Source: JAGQWW01 sp041392845 (GTDB lineage: Bacteria; Bacteroidota; Bacteroidia; Chitinophagales; Saprospiraceae). From it: a stretch of DNA of 64,000 nucleotides. The notes below the pieces were generated by a model. That model was not told where the DNA came from. It was given only the letters and a program-made list of their open reading frames with translations, and did no database searches. Where the stretch lies: positions 62,001 to 126,000 of the forward strand of contig JAWKLG010000015.1 of NCBI GenBank assembly GCA_041392845.1, given 5' to 3'. Below are positions 1 to 7,983 of this stretch, piece after piece; position 1 is the stretch's first letter; every line of letters begins with the position of its first letter. The position numbers and the translations under genes were made by a program.

Positions 1-764
1 AATTTCAAAGGATACTTTTGGGCCATTTTGTTATCCATACCATTAGGATTTGTCATGGGATTATTTCCAGGATTCAAGGGAATGTTTGAAATCAAGTCGA
101 TGCCTTGAGGTATTTACCCCTTACAGCCTTGACCGGATTGTTTATACTTTGGTTTGGGACTACGGAAGAAATGAAAGTGGCATTTCTTGCCTTTGGTATC
201 ATAGTTTATTTACTACCCGTGGTAGTTCAACGCATTGATGAGGTGGAAGAAACCTATTTAAAAACAGTTTTCACCCTTGGTGCCAAAACCTGGCAAACGA
301 TTAAATCGGTATTTATTCCATCGGTTATGTCAAAATTGATGGATGACATCAGGGTTTTGACAGCCATCTCTTGGACTTACATCATCATCGCAGAATACAT
401 TAATCGCGAAGATGGTATTGGAGGTATGATCCAATTGAAACAGCGTTTTCAAAAACGTCCTGACATGTTCGGAATCCTGATAATCATCATTTTAGTAGGA
501 TTCCTACAGGACAGAATTTTTGTTTATCTCGACAAGCGATTATTTCCACATAAATATTACAAACAGGCTTTGAAAGGAATCCGGGAAGTAGAATATGCAT
601 TGTATGCAATTGCAGGAATTGTAGCATTAAAAATATTTCAGGAAATTTGGTTGCCTGATTTTAATAGCTCCTTTAATAATATAGTTTTCATAGTATTGAC
701 CTCAGCTATATTATTGGTTTTATATGGAGAATATAACATTCGAACAAAAACAGCAAAAGGATAA
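1..764 (+). CDS. ABC transporter permease (NitT/TauT-like), 5'-partial, frameshifted
   Basis: This is the inner-membrane permease subunit of a binding-protein-dependent ABC importer of the nitrate/sulfonate/taurine type; the substrate cannot be told. Frame 1 is open from the window edge to a TGA at 106-108 and encodes membrane-permease sequence (FWAILLSIPLGFVMGLFPG). The natural continuation, LRYLPLTALTGLFILWFG, is in frame 3 from position 105. That joined stretch is the loop-plus-helix typical of these permeases, so one base appears to be missing near 100-106. The rest holds the coupling-loop region (KTVFTLGAKTWQTIKSVF, TAISWTYIIIAEYI) and two extra C-terminal hydrophobic segments. The translation start and any partner ATPase lie to the left of the window. 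It may be a sequencing error or a real mutation. The family call is firm, the substrate unknown. Confidence 0.8.
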
Positions 765-946
765 AATATCTTTGGTTTCTTTTCATTATGATTTCAGAAT
801 ACTCAATCAGGTTTTATACAATAAATATCAACTTTGAAGGAAAAGGAATTTAATCCGAAAGTTGCGGCAGATTCAGAAAAATGCCGTAAAATAATTTTAG
901 GGTAATGATTAAAAATTTTGTCCTTTAAAAAATAAATCCTTGAAAT

Positions 947-1669
947 ATGAATCTTCTAAAACTTACTCTTGTTACCAGCTTTGCACTGTTGAGTATTGGT
1001 AGTAAGGCCCAATTAAGACCAGGTACACTTTCAACCAAAACACAGGCTGACATCAATTTCGCGGTTTCCGGCATGAGCATTCCAGAAATTGGGAACCTAA
1101 ACAGTTTTGATAAAAACTATATCAACCTGGACCTGGATCAGATTCTTTACATTCAAGTATCTAATTTATATCAATTTGGAATCGGTGCTGGCATCGGTCT
1201 GTATTCTGCAGAAGAAAGAAGATTTTTTTCAAGTGGCGAGCAATTAGTTGACGCAGGAGCGACCCACCTGCGAATGTCCGTGTACAATCGGATTATAAGC
1301 AGATTTTCTGACAAAATTGGAATGATGCATGAAATCCAATTCAGACTCCAATACGGAACTTTTGAAAGGCTTTCTTTCAATAATGGTGAAATCATTCAAG
1401 GGAATGTCAATATTCTTGGGTTAGGGTACAATCCGACTTTGTATTATTTTATAAAAGACAACATCTCACTGGAAGCCTCCATCCATGGACTTACCATTTT
1501 AAGAACCAGGTTTTCACCCAGAGAAGATGAATTTTTCTTTTTCAATCCCGAAATACTACCTAGATTAAAAATGGGGCTAAGTGTTGGAATGACCTACCAT
1601 TTCGCCCAACCAGACCCTGAAAAGGAATCAACCACAAAGAAGAAAAAAAGAAAACGCAGAAAAAGATAA
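947..1669 (+). CDS. Secreted/outer-membrane hypothetical protein with Lys/Arg-rich tail
   Basis: I do not recognise a named family. The 240-residue product has a clear signal peptide (residues 1-21, ending in SKAQ). It then has alternating polar and hydrophobic stretches with Gly and aromatic residues (YQFGIGAGIGLYS, SVGMTYHFAQ), as expected for a small outer-membrane beta-barrel. The last 13 residues are almost purely basic (KKKKRKRRKR), which is unusual for a barrel C-terminus and could bind LPS or peptidoglycan. The ATG start fits the signal peptide. The gene stands alone, with 182 bp upstream and 283 bp downstream free of genes. Barrel topology is inferred from pattern only. Confidence 0.7.
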   Translation: MNLLKLTLVTSFALLSIGSKAQLRPGTLSTKTQADINFAVSGMSIPEIGNLNSFDKNYINLDLDQILYIQVSNLYQFGIGAGIGLYSAEERRFFSSGEQLVDAGATHLRMSVYNRIISRFSDKIGMMHEIQFRLQYGTFERLSFNNGEIIQGNVNILGLGYNPTLYYFIKDNISLEASIHGLTILRTRFSPREDEFFFFNPEILPRLKMGLSVGMTYHFAQPDPEKESTTKKKKRKRRKR

Positions 1670-1737
1670 AACGGAGCAGGACATTTAATATGTCTTGATT
1701 TGCTGGCACTTGTCCTGATTTTTATAAAATTTTCGGG

Positions 1738-1838
1738 CTACGATTTCCGAAGCCTTTAAAAAAGGAAGCGTGAAAGTCGTACACCAAATTGCATAAATTC
1801 CAGATATCCAATAAATTATCCTGCCAGGCATATTAGCA
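1738..1838 (-). repeat. Degenerate copy of a dispersed intergenic repeat
   Basis: This non-coding stretch between the secreted protein and trpS aligns, with many substitutions, to 17441-17542. Shared blocks in order are GAAGCCTTT, then AGCG, then ACACC.AAT, then AGATAT.CA, then ATTAT and CCTGC.AGG. The reverse complement of the same core (ACGCTATTCGGTGTTCG) starts the second unit of the triplicated array at 27392. It looks like an old relic copy of one repeat family placed between genes. Confidence 0.55.
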
Positions 1839-1883
1839 GTACAATCTTTTACTCATAATCGGGCATTTTCTATTCAGGTATAT

Positions 1884-1891
1884 TATTTTTG
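1884..1891 (+). promoter_or_regulatory. Possible Bacteroidota -7 promoter element upstream of trpS
   Basis: TATTTTTG fits the TAnnTTTG consensus of the -7 box of the Bacteroidota primary sigma factor and lies 61 bp before the trpS start. I see no good TTTG -33 box at the expected 19-21 bp distance, so the assignment is weak. Confidence 0.3.
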
Positions 1892-1952
1892 CCGTCCTTT
1901 AGCTTTAGGATTAATTCCTGAGGCATTCTCTTTTGATTTAAATAGAAATATC

Positions 1953-2960
1953 TTGGAAAAAAAGACGGTACTTTCTGCCATTCAACCAACTGGTGACATC
2001 CACTACGGCAATTATTTTGGAGCGGTAAAAAACTGGGTTGATTTGCAAGCAGATTACAGATGTTTTTACGGGGTAGTTGATTATCATGCCATGACCATGC
2101 CCTACACTCCCAAAAAATTAAGAGAAAACACCTGGGATTTCATCATCAACCTTTTAGCAGTTGGTGTTAAACCTGAGCACCTTTTTATACAATCTCTGGT
2201 ACCCGAACATACCGAATTGTGTTGGATTTTTAATTGTTTTGCTTCCTATGGTCAGCTGACAAGAATGACCCAATTCAAAGACAAAAGTGTTCAGTCGGGT
2301 GGATCGGAAGATGGATTCATTTCTGCCGGTCTTCTGGACTACCCTGTATTGCAAGCGGCTGATATTCTGATATATCGTGCGGACTATGTTCCTGTAGGAA
2401 AAGATCAAGACCAACATTTAGAATTAACAAGAAATATAGCCCAGCGATTCAACAATCAGGTAGGCAAAGAATATTTTGTGCTGCCAGAAACGCTTTATAC
2501 CGAAACTCCTAAAATTGCCTCTACTGCCGATCCAACCAAAAAGATGTCAAAAAGCTTGGGCGACAAACACCATATTAATGTTTTTGGAGACGATGCAAGA
2601 ATCAGGAAACAGGTTAGGTCTGCTGTTACCGATACCGGTGACACTCCTGAAGGTGAAATGAGTGCAGGTGTAGCCAATTTGTTTGAAATGTTGAAAGCTT
2701 CGGGCAAAAAAGATGAGCATACTTCATTGATGAATGATTACAATTCCGGTCAATTGAAATATGTAGATCTTAAAGATGCTGTTGCAGATGCACTAGCAGA
2801 ATTAAGCAGTCAGTTCAGAGATAAAAAAGCCGAACTGAATGCAGATAAAAAGGCAGTTAAAAATCTGATTAAGGCTTCTTCAGCGGAGATTCGCAAAAGA
2901 GCGCAGGAGACTGTTAGCGAAGTAAAAGAATTGTGTGGATTGATCAATGTAAAATATTAA
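1953..2960 (+). CDS. trpS: Tryptophan--tRNA ligase
   Basis: This cytoplasmic class I aminoacyl-tRNA synthetase charges tRNA-Trp with tryptophan using ATP. The 335-residue length is normal for bacterial TrpRS. The HIGH-type motif is seen as PTGDIHYGN (residues 12-20) and the KMSKS loop as KKMSKS (196-201). The DQDQH stretch near 151-155 belongs to the tryptophan and adenylate pocket. Translation most likely starts at the TTG at 1953: no in-frame ATG lies close upstream, and the conserved N-terminus (LSAIQPTG) begins at once. The gene is followed after 3 bp by gldC, so the two are very likely cotranscribed. Confidence 0.97.
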   Translation: MEKKTVLSAIQPTGDIHYGNYFGAVKNWVDLQADYRCFYGVVDYHAMTMPYTPKKLRENTWDFIINLLAVGVKPEHLFIQSLVPEHTELCWIFNCFASYGQLTRMTQFKDKSVQSGGSEDGFISAGLLDYPVLQAADILIYRADYVPVGKDQDQHLELTRNIAQRFNNQVGKEYFVLPETLYTETPKIASTADPTKKMSKSLGDKHHINVFGDDARIRKQVRSAVTDTGDTPEGEMSAGVANLFEMLKASGKKDEHTSLMNDYNSGQLKYVDLKDAVADALAELSSQFRDKKAELNADKKAVKNLIKASSAEIRKRAQETVSEVKELCGLINVKY

Positions 2961-2963
2961 AAG

Positions 2964-3323
2964 ATGACTGATAAAGAAGTAAAAAGAACCTCTGAAGTAA
3001 AAGTTAGAGTGGGATTGAATAAGGAAGATATGCCGGTTGAAATGCATTGGATGTCTGAAGAAGGAGAAAAAGCCAATCAGTGGAATCCGGTCAAAGCATT
3101 GATGTTCTCTCTTTTTGATAAAGAAACACGTGATACCCTTCGAATAGATCTCTGGACAACTGAGTTTCAGGTCGTTGAGATGGACAGGTTTATGTACCAG
3201 ACTTTGAGAAGTATGGCAGATACCTACTTTAGAGCAACTCAAAATAAAGAGCTTGCCAATGAAATGCAGCGTTTCGTTCAGTATTTTGGAGAAAAAACTG
3301 AAGTGATTCCAAAAATGTCATAA
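2964..3323 (+). CDS. gldC: Gliding motility protein GldC
   Basis: The 119-residue protein matches GldC, a small protein linked to gliding motility in Bacteroidota, known from Flavobacterium johnsoniae. It has no signal peptide or membrane segment. Recognisable family traits are the beta-rich N-terminal half, the central TLRIDLWTTEFQVVEMDRF block (LRIDLWT is typical) and the helix SMADTYFRAT. GldC supports or stabilises gliding function rather than being an essential channel part of T9SS. It follows trpS by 3 bp and precedes the nucleoside transporter by 51 bp. Its presence agrees with the T9SS cargo genes elsewhere in the window. Confidence 0.88.
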   Translation: MTDKEVKRTSEVKVRVGLNKEDMPVEMHWMSEEGEKANQWNPVKALMFSLFDKETRDTLRIDLWTTEFQVVEMDRFMYQTLRSMADTYFRATQNKELANEMQRFVQYFGEKTEVIPKMS

Positions 3324-3374
3324 CTTCCGCTTCCCCTAATCCAAAACACTACGACAAACATTTAACCTACCAGA

Positions 3375-4703
3375 ATGGATTTCATTACAGATTTGTTTAG
3401 AGGCTTATTGGGCCTGGTCGCTTTGATAGGCATTTGTTATCTTTTAAGTGCCAATCGAAAGGCCATCAATTGGAGGTTGGTTATTATTGGTCTGGGATTA
3501 CAAATTGTGTTAGCCATTCTAGTTTTGAGAATTCAATGGGTAAGAATGAGCTTTGATTTTGTTTCAAGCTTCTTTGTAGTGTTATTGGATTTTACGGATG
3601 CCGGAGCAGATTTTGTTTTGGGGAATTGGCCGGATGTCGCTCAGGTTCAAGATGGCATTTCCGGCGAAGCCTTTACCATAGGATATGTATTTGCATTCAA
3701 GGTATTGCCTACCATCATTTTTTTCTCAGCGCTTTCTTCGGTCCTTTATTATTTAGGCGTTTTACAACTAATCATCAAAGGATTTGCCTATGTCATGGTT
3801 CACACAATGAAGCTCACCGGAGCAGAAAGTCTTGCTGCTGCAGCCAATATTTTCATTGGACAAACAGAAGCGCCTCTTGTTGTAAAACCTTATCTGGAAA
3901 AGATGACCAAGTCAGAAATCCTCTGTTTAATGACGGGCGGAATGGCCACCATTGCTGGAGGTGTTTTTGCTGCTTATGTGGGATTTTTAGGTGGTTCTGA
4001 CCCTGCGATGAAACAACTTTTTGCAACCCATCTTTTGACTGCTTCCATCATGTCGGCACCTGCTGCTATAGTTGCAGCAAAGATTTTATATCCGGAAACA
4101 GAAAAAGACGGACTAGCAGACCAAAATCTAGATATTCCAAGACATGAAGCCGGTAATAACGTTTTAGATGCCATCTCAAGAGGAACTACTGACGGTTTAA
4201 AATTGGCCATCAATGTAGGAGCCATGCTTTTGGTATTTACAGCTATGATTGCCATGGCTAATTATGTAATTGCCAATTTCATAGGCAGCTGGACTGGTTT
4301 GAACGACTGGGTTATTTCCTACACCGACGGACGCTTTGAAGCTTTCAACCTTGAGTTTATTTTAGGAATGTTGTTTAGTCCTATTGCCTGGTTGTTAGGG
4401 GTAGCTTCAGACGATACCCTTTTGGTTGGGCAGCTACTTGGATTAAAAACTACACTCAATGAATTCTATGCCTATGCAGAATTGCAAGGCATCAAAGATT
4501 CACTAAGTGAAAAATCATTGATTATTGCTACCTATGCGCTATGTGGATTTGCAAACTTTGCTTCTATAGGAATTCAAATCGGCGGTATTGGAGCGATTGC
4601 ACCCGGTCAACGCAAAAATCTGACTGAATTTGGGATCAAAGCCTTAATTGGTGGTACGGTTGCCTGTTTTCTTACCGCCGCGATAGCCGGGGTTCTTGCA
4701 TAG
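3375..4703 (+). CDS. Concentrative nucleoside transporter (CNT/NupC family)
   Basis: This 442-residue inner-membrane protein imports nucleosides by cation symport. The three blocks of the CNT family are visible in order: the N-terminal helices, the central gate-type domain (FKVLPTIIFFSALSSVLYY, then IFIGQTEAPLVVKPYL, the nucleoside-binding signature with Gln-Thr-Glu) and the C-terminal domain (LCGFANFASIGIQIGGIGA). The conserved stretch MTGGMATIAGGVFAAYV is intact. It lies 51 bp behind gldC and may be the last gene of the trpS transcript. The next gene is convergent, only 2 bp away, with no clear terminator between. Confidence 0.93.
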   Translation: MDFITDLFRGLLGLVALIGICYLLSANRKAINWRLVIIGLGLQIVLAILVLRIQWVRMSFDFVSSFFVVLLDFTDAGADFVLGNWPDVAQVQDGISGEAFTIGYVFAFKVLPTIIFFSALSSVLYYLGVLQLIIKGFAYVMVHTMKLTGAESLAAAANIFIGQTEAPLVVKPYLEKMTKSEILCLMTGGMATIAGGVFAAYVGFLGGSDPAMKQLFATHLLTASIMSAPAAIVAAKILYPETEKDGLADQNLDIPRHEAGNNVLDAISRGTTDGLKLAINVGAMLLVFTAMIAMANYVIANFIGSWTGLNDWVISYTDGRFEAFNLEFILGMLFSPIAWLLGVASDDTLLVGQLLGLKTTLNEFYAYAELQGIKDSLSEKSLIIATYALCGFANFASIGIQIGGIGAIAPGQRKNLTEFGIKALIGGTVACFLTAAIAGVLA

Positions 4704-4705
4704 TT

Positions 4706-5440
4706 TTACCGGTCTTTTAATAGAATTTCAGCTTTTTGATAATAAGGAGAATCTTCGGGGATGGAACCTAAGGTTTCATTAACTGCTTCTTCATTTCCTA
4801 GTTGATGATAAGCTAATACCAAATACCACTGCGCATCGTATTTTAATCCACTGTCTCCCGCTGACAGAGACGAAAGTTGGTCGACTGCAACTTGTACATT
4901 ACCGGTTTTCAATTGACTGAGCGCTTCAAAAAATAAAACCTCTGCATCCATAGGATGCTCTAATTTTAATTCTTGTAGAACATCCAGGGCTTCCTCGTAA
5001 TTTCCATTATTAAAGGCAGTTTCAGCCTTGCTATTTAAACCTTCATCATTGGTTCCTTTTAAAGTCAAACTTGCTATAGGCATATCAAATACTCTATCCA
5101 ATTGTGAAGCACCTGAAGGCCAAAGGAAATAGACTAAAAAGGCCACCAACAAAGTAATGATTAATAAAACTATAAAGGCTTTTAGATTGAATCCCTTTCC
5201 GGGTTTTGTCATTCTTGGATTAAAATATTTGTGATTCAGGCCTGTAAGTGTCTCTTTCAAATCACCTTGTTGACGCTCATGTACCAAATCATTCCTTAGG
5301 GATTCTCTCACCTGCTGATGAAGCATAACGAGTTCTCTGAATTCCTTGTTAGCATCCATTTCATGAACGAAAGCCTCCAATTTGTCACCATGCAAATTTC
5401 CATCCCAATAATCTTCAATATATTCTTTAAAGTCTTCCAT
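4706..5440 (-). CDS. Single-pass membrane TPR protein, putative anti-sigma partner of the adjacent ECF sigma factor
   Basis: The 244-residue protein has a short N-terminal domain (1-75), one membrane helix (about 88-109, KAFIVLLIITLLVAFLVYFL) and a C-terminal part with TPR-like helices (about 135-240, with NNGNYEEALDVL and YDAQWYLVLAYHQLGNEEA). By charge the N-terminus is cytoplasmic and the TPR part periplasmic. It begins 13 bp after the sigma factor gene on the same strand, the usual place for an anti-sigma. The N-terminus lacks the Cys/His pattern of zinc anti-sigma domains but shares EYIEDY.D and LEA with the protein at 31210-31932, which sits next to another ECF sigma. The anti-sigma role is inferred from position and topology. 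It could instead be a TPR scaffold. Confidence 0.75.
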   Translation of the reverse strand: MEDFKEYIEDYWDGNLHGDKLEAFVHEMDANKEFRELVMLHQQVRESLRNDLVHERQQGDLKETLTGLNHKYFNPRMTKPGKGFNLKAFIVLLIITLLVAFLVYFLWPSGASQLDRVFDMPIASLTLKGTNDEGLNSKAETAFNNGNYEEALDVLQELKLEHPMDAEVLFFEALSQLKTGNVQVAVDQLSSLSAGDSGLKYDAQWYLVLAYHQLGNEEAVNETLGSIPEDSPYYQKAEILLKDR

Positions 5441-5453
5441 GTTTATGGACGGT

Positions 5454-6041
5454 TCATGATTTAATTATTTTAAACATAGGTGATTCCTGAACAGATTTTA
5501 TGAGTTTGGAGATGCATTCTGATTTTTTCTTTCTTAAGAAAGCATAAGACATATCCAGATTCTCTGCCAATTCCATTAATGGAATGCCGGTCCAGGCTCC
5601 TTCCAGTATAGATTTGCACTTTTCACCCAATTTCAGAAAACACTCTTTGAATAATTCTTCTTTAAGGATATCATCTTCCGAAAAAGGAAAATCATACTGG
5701 TCTTGTTTGTTGGTATATCCTTTTAAATCGGAGATTGTTACCCTTTTTTGTTTTCTACGTGACAATTCATTCATCCACAAGCTGCGAACGACCATCATCA
5801 AATAAGCGCCAAAGGGGCAGGTTAGGACTTTTCCCGGAAGGGAAAACTGGCGGGAGATGGTCATTAGAGCATCCTGGAAAACATCAGCTGCATCATCGGT
5901 AGTTCCACTATTTTTCAAGATGAAATTTTTCACCTTATCAGCATGTGCCTTATAGATTTCCTCTATTTGGCTGCTATTGTTTTCCAACAGAGCAAGGATG
6001 TATTGATGGTCCTGATGTGGCTTTTTTGCTTCCTTTTCCAT
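5454..6041 (-). CDS. ECF-type RNA polymerase sigma factor
   Basis: The 195-residue protein is a sigma-70 family ECF factor that would direct RNA polymerase to a specific promoter set. Region 2 is seen at about residues 20-95 (DDAADVFQDALMTI, the -10 contact helix, then YLMMVVRSLWMNELSRRKQK). Region 4 is at about 130-185 (LKLGEKCKSILEG, then MELAENLDMSYAFLRKKKSE, the helix-turn-helix). It is followed by the membrane TPR protein after 13 bp and is divergent from the surface protein and CHAT gene. Its region 4 resembles that of the sigma factor at 31939-32478 (LGE.C at the same place). Target promoters are unknown. Confidence 0.9.
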   Translation of the reverse strand: MEKEAKKPHQDHQYILALLENNSSQIEEIYKAHADKVKNFILKNSGTTDDAADVFQDALMTISRQFSLPGKVLTCPFGAYLMMVVRSLWMNELSRRKQKRVTISDLKGYTNKQDQYDFPFSEDDILKEELFKECFLKLGEKCKSILEGAWTGIPLMELAENLDMSYAFLRKKKSECISKLIKSVQESPMFKIIKS

Positions 6042-6266
6042 GTTGAGTTGAAAATAAGCAAATGAAAAGTAATACCAAGTGGTTTGGATTATTTTTTAAA
6101 AATAGGGTAACAAATCAAGATCAGCTCTGATTAAATTTTGCCTGTCAGATGAAAATAAACATCCATTTAAAGGATTCAATCTTAATAAACGCAGGCAACC
6201 CCAAAAGACCAATGAGCTCTTAAATTTTATTGTTATTTTTATTTCTAAACTTTAAAAACAAAAATT

Positions 6267-7938
6267 ATGAGAAAGCTTATTGGGTTAATAATGTTGTTTT
6301 CCTGTGCAATCATTTTGCTTAGTGCAGTATTTTTTGATGATTGGGTCTTTACTTTTCCAACAGCACCAGCAACAAATGGCGTGACTATTCAGAATATCGA
6401 TGGATACACAGCGACTGGACTTCTCCTGATGCTCCAATACCTATCACTTCTACAGATAACCATGGAAAATACGCATTCAATTTTTACACCCCTAATGGAG
6501 GATCTCATGCAGGTTATTACAAACATGAAGGATCAGGTACCTCTACCTATAACAATAATGATATCGATTTTACAACTCCAGCCTTAACTAAATAGTAGGG
6601 ATTTTTGAAGCGGTTGAATTGTATGATGATAAAGATGATCCAAAACGTAAAATAATTTCTAATGATCCGACTATGGATTATGAAGACATGATAAATAAAG
6701 CTTCCAGCCCTGATCCACCATGTAGCAGCATAAATGATTTTGACTTTTTTATCCTTATAATAAATTGTCCTGGTCTGCACTTCATTCATCCAAGAGTTGG
6801 TGATACCGTTACTTATGTTCTAAAATATACTAATAAATGTCAGGACACTTCTGGACAGGTCGAGATTCAATTTCCAGCAAACGTAGATGTAATTAGGATT
6901 ATTGATCCGTTTTCAGATTATCCTCATAGCATTAGCTCAACAAATTCTTTGACTATTAATTATTCTGGATTGCCTACGGATGAGTTTCAAACCATGTTTA
7001 TAACAATGAAATTTTTAGACGACAATCCTGGTACAACACTAGACTTTTTTATCACCAACAAAAACTTTGGTAGGCCCTGTTCTAACGACACCATAACTTA
7101 TGTCTTAAAGGCGAAAGGTAACTCCCACGACCCTAACGAAATAACTTCTAAAACTGAAATCATATGTCCTAATGACCCGCCTGATTCTATTGAATACAGA
7201 TTGATTTTTGAGAATATTGGCGATGGACCTGAAGACAGTGTTTACATTGAGAATTCCAATTCCTTCCTACATGAAGCAAAAATCTCAAAAATTTCAAGAC
7301 CTGGGCAAGCGATCATTCAAACTACTCAAATCATCGAAAACGGGATTATTAAATGGGAATTAAAATCAAAAAACAAAAGTTTAAAATGCATGAATCCTCC
7401 ACACATATTACGTGGAACAAAAGAAGATGATCTCCAGGATTTTTCACATACTCTAGATACGGTTTATTTTTGGTTATATCGGAATAAAAGTATCCCACTG
7501 CCTAATTGTGGCGCCATTCCAATCAGAGCAAAAATATTTTTCGGAGAAAACCAACCTATGTATACCAATACTTTTTTCTCCAAAATACGTTGTGATTCTT
7601 GCAAAAAATGTGGAATGAAAGAAAATTATTATCCGGAATTAAAAATCAATATTGGTTCTGATGGTAATCCAGTTGATTTGAGCCTATCTAATGAATACAA
7701 TTATTATTGGTATCCATCCAATTCGCTTGAAGACCCTTTTTCTCTAAATCCAAAATTTTTGAATGAGAGAAATCGTCCACGATATTTAATCGCATCCAAA
7801 GATTGTGAACGAGTTATTTACTACATTAATTATTTTAAAAAACCTGAAGCCCCAAGGCCGAAAATTAAATGGTATTACCTATTCCTAATTCCTTTTATTG
7901 TATTTGGTTTTTATTTTTTCAAAAAAAGAAGTAAGTAA
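6267..7938 (+). pseudogene. Surface/membrane-anchored protein with DUF11/DUF7619-like repeats, broken by two apparent frameshifts
   Basis: Three reading frames join into one protein. Frame 6267 gives a signal peptide and the start of a regulatory-like domain (NGVTIQNIDGYTATG). Near 6418-6422 the sense moves to the frame giving TSPDAPIPITSTDNHGKYAF, which ends at a TAG at 6593-6595. From 6592 the third frame continues with IVGIFEAVELYDDKDDPKR and runs to 7938. Each junction can be repaired by adding one base. The long part has Ig-like surface repeats (GDTVTYVLKYTN, DTITYVLKAKGNSHDPNE, the latter like the DPN motif of Bacteroidota surface proteins). It ends in one membrane helix (WYYLFLIPFIVFGFYFF) plus KKRSK. 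The next gene, the CHAT protein, has a very similar anchor. It could be a real pseudogene or an intact gene with sequencing errors. Confidence 0.7.
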
Positions 7939-7983
7939 TTTACATAATCCAATTAGGGCGATTTAAATTAGAGGAAAAACTGC

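Noticed and set aside
6341..6595. Independent 84-residue gene
   Set aside because: Its text continues the frameshifted surface protein on both sides and it lacks a start of its own.
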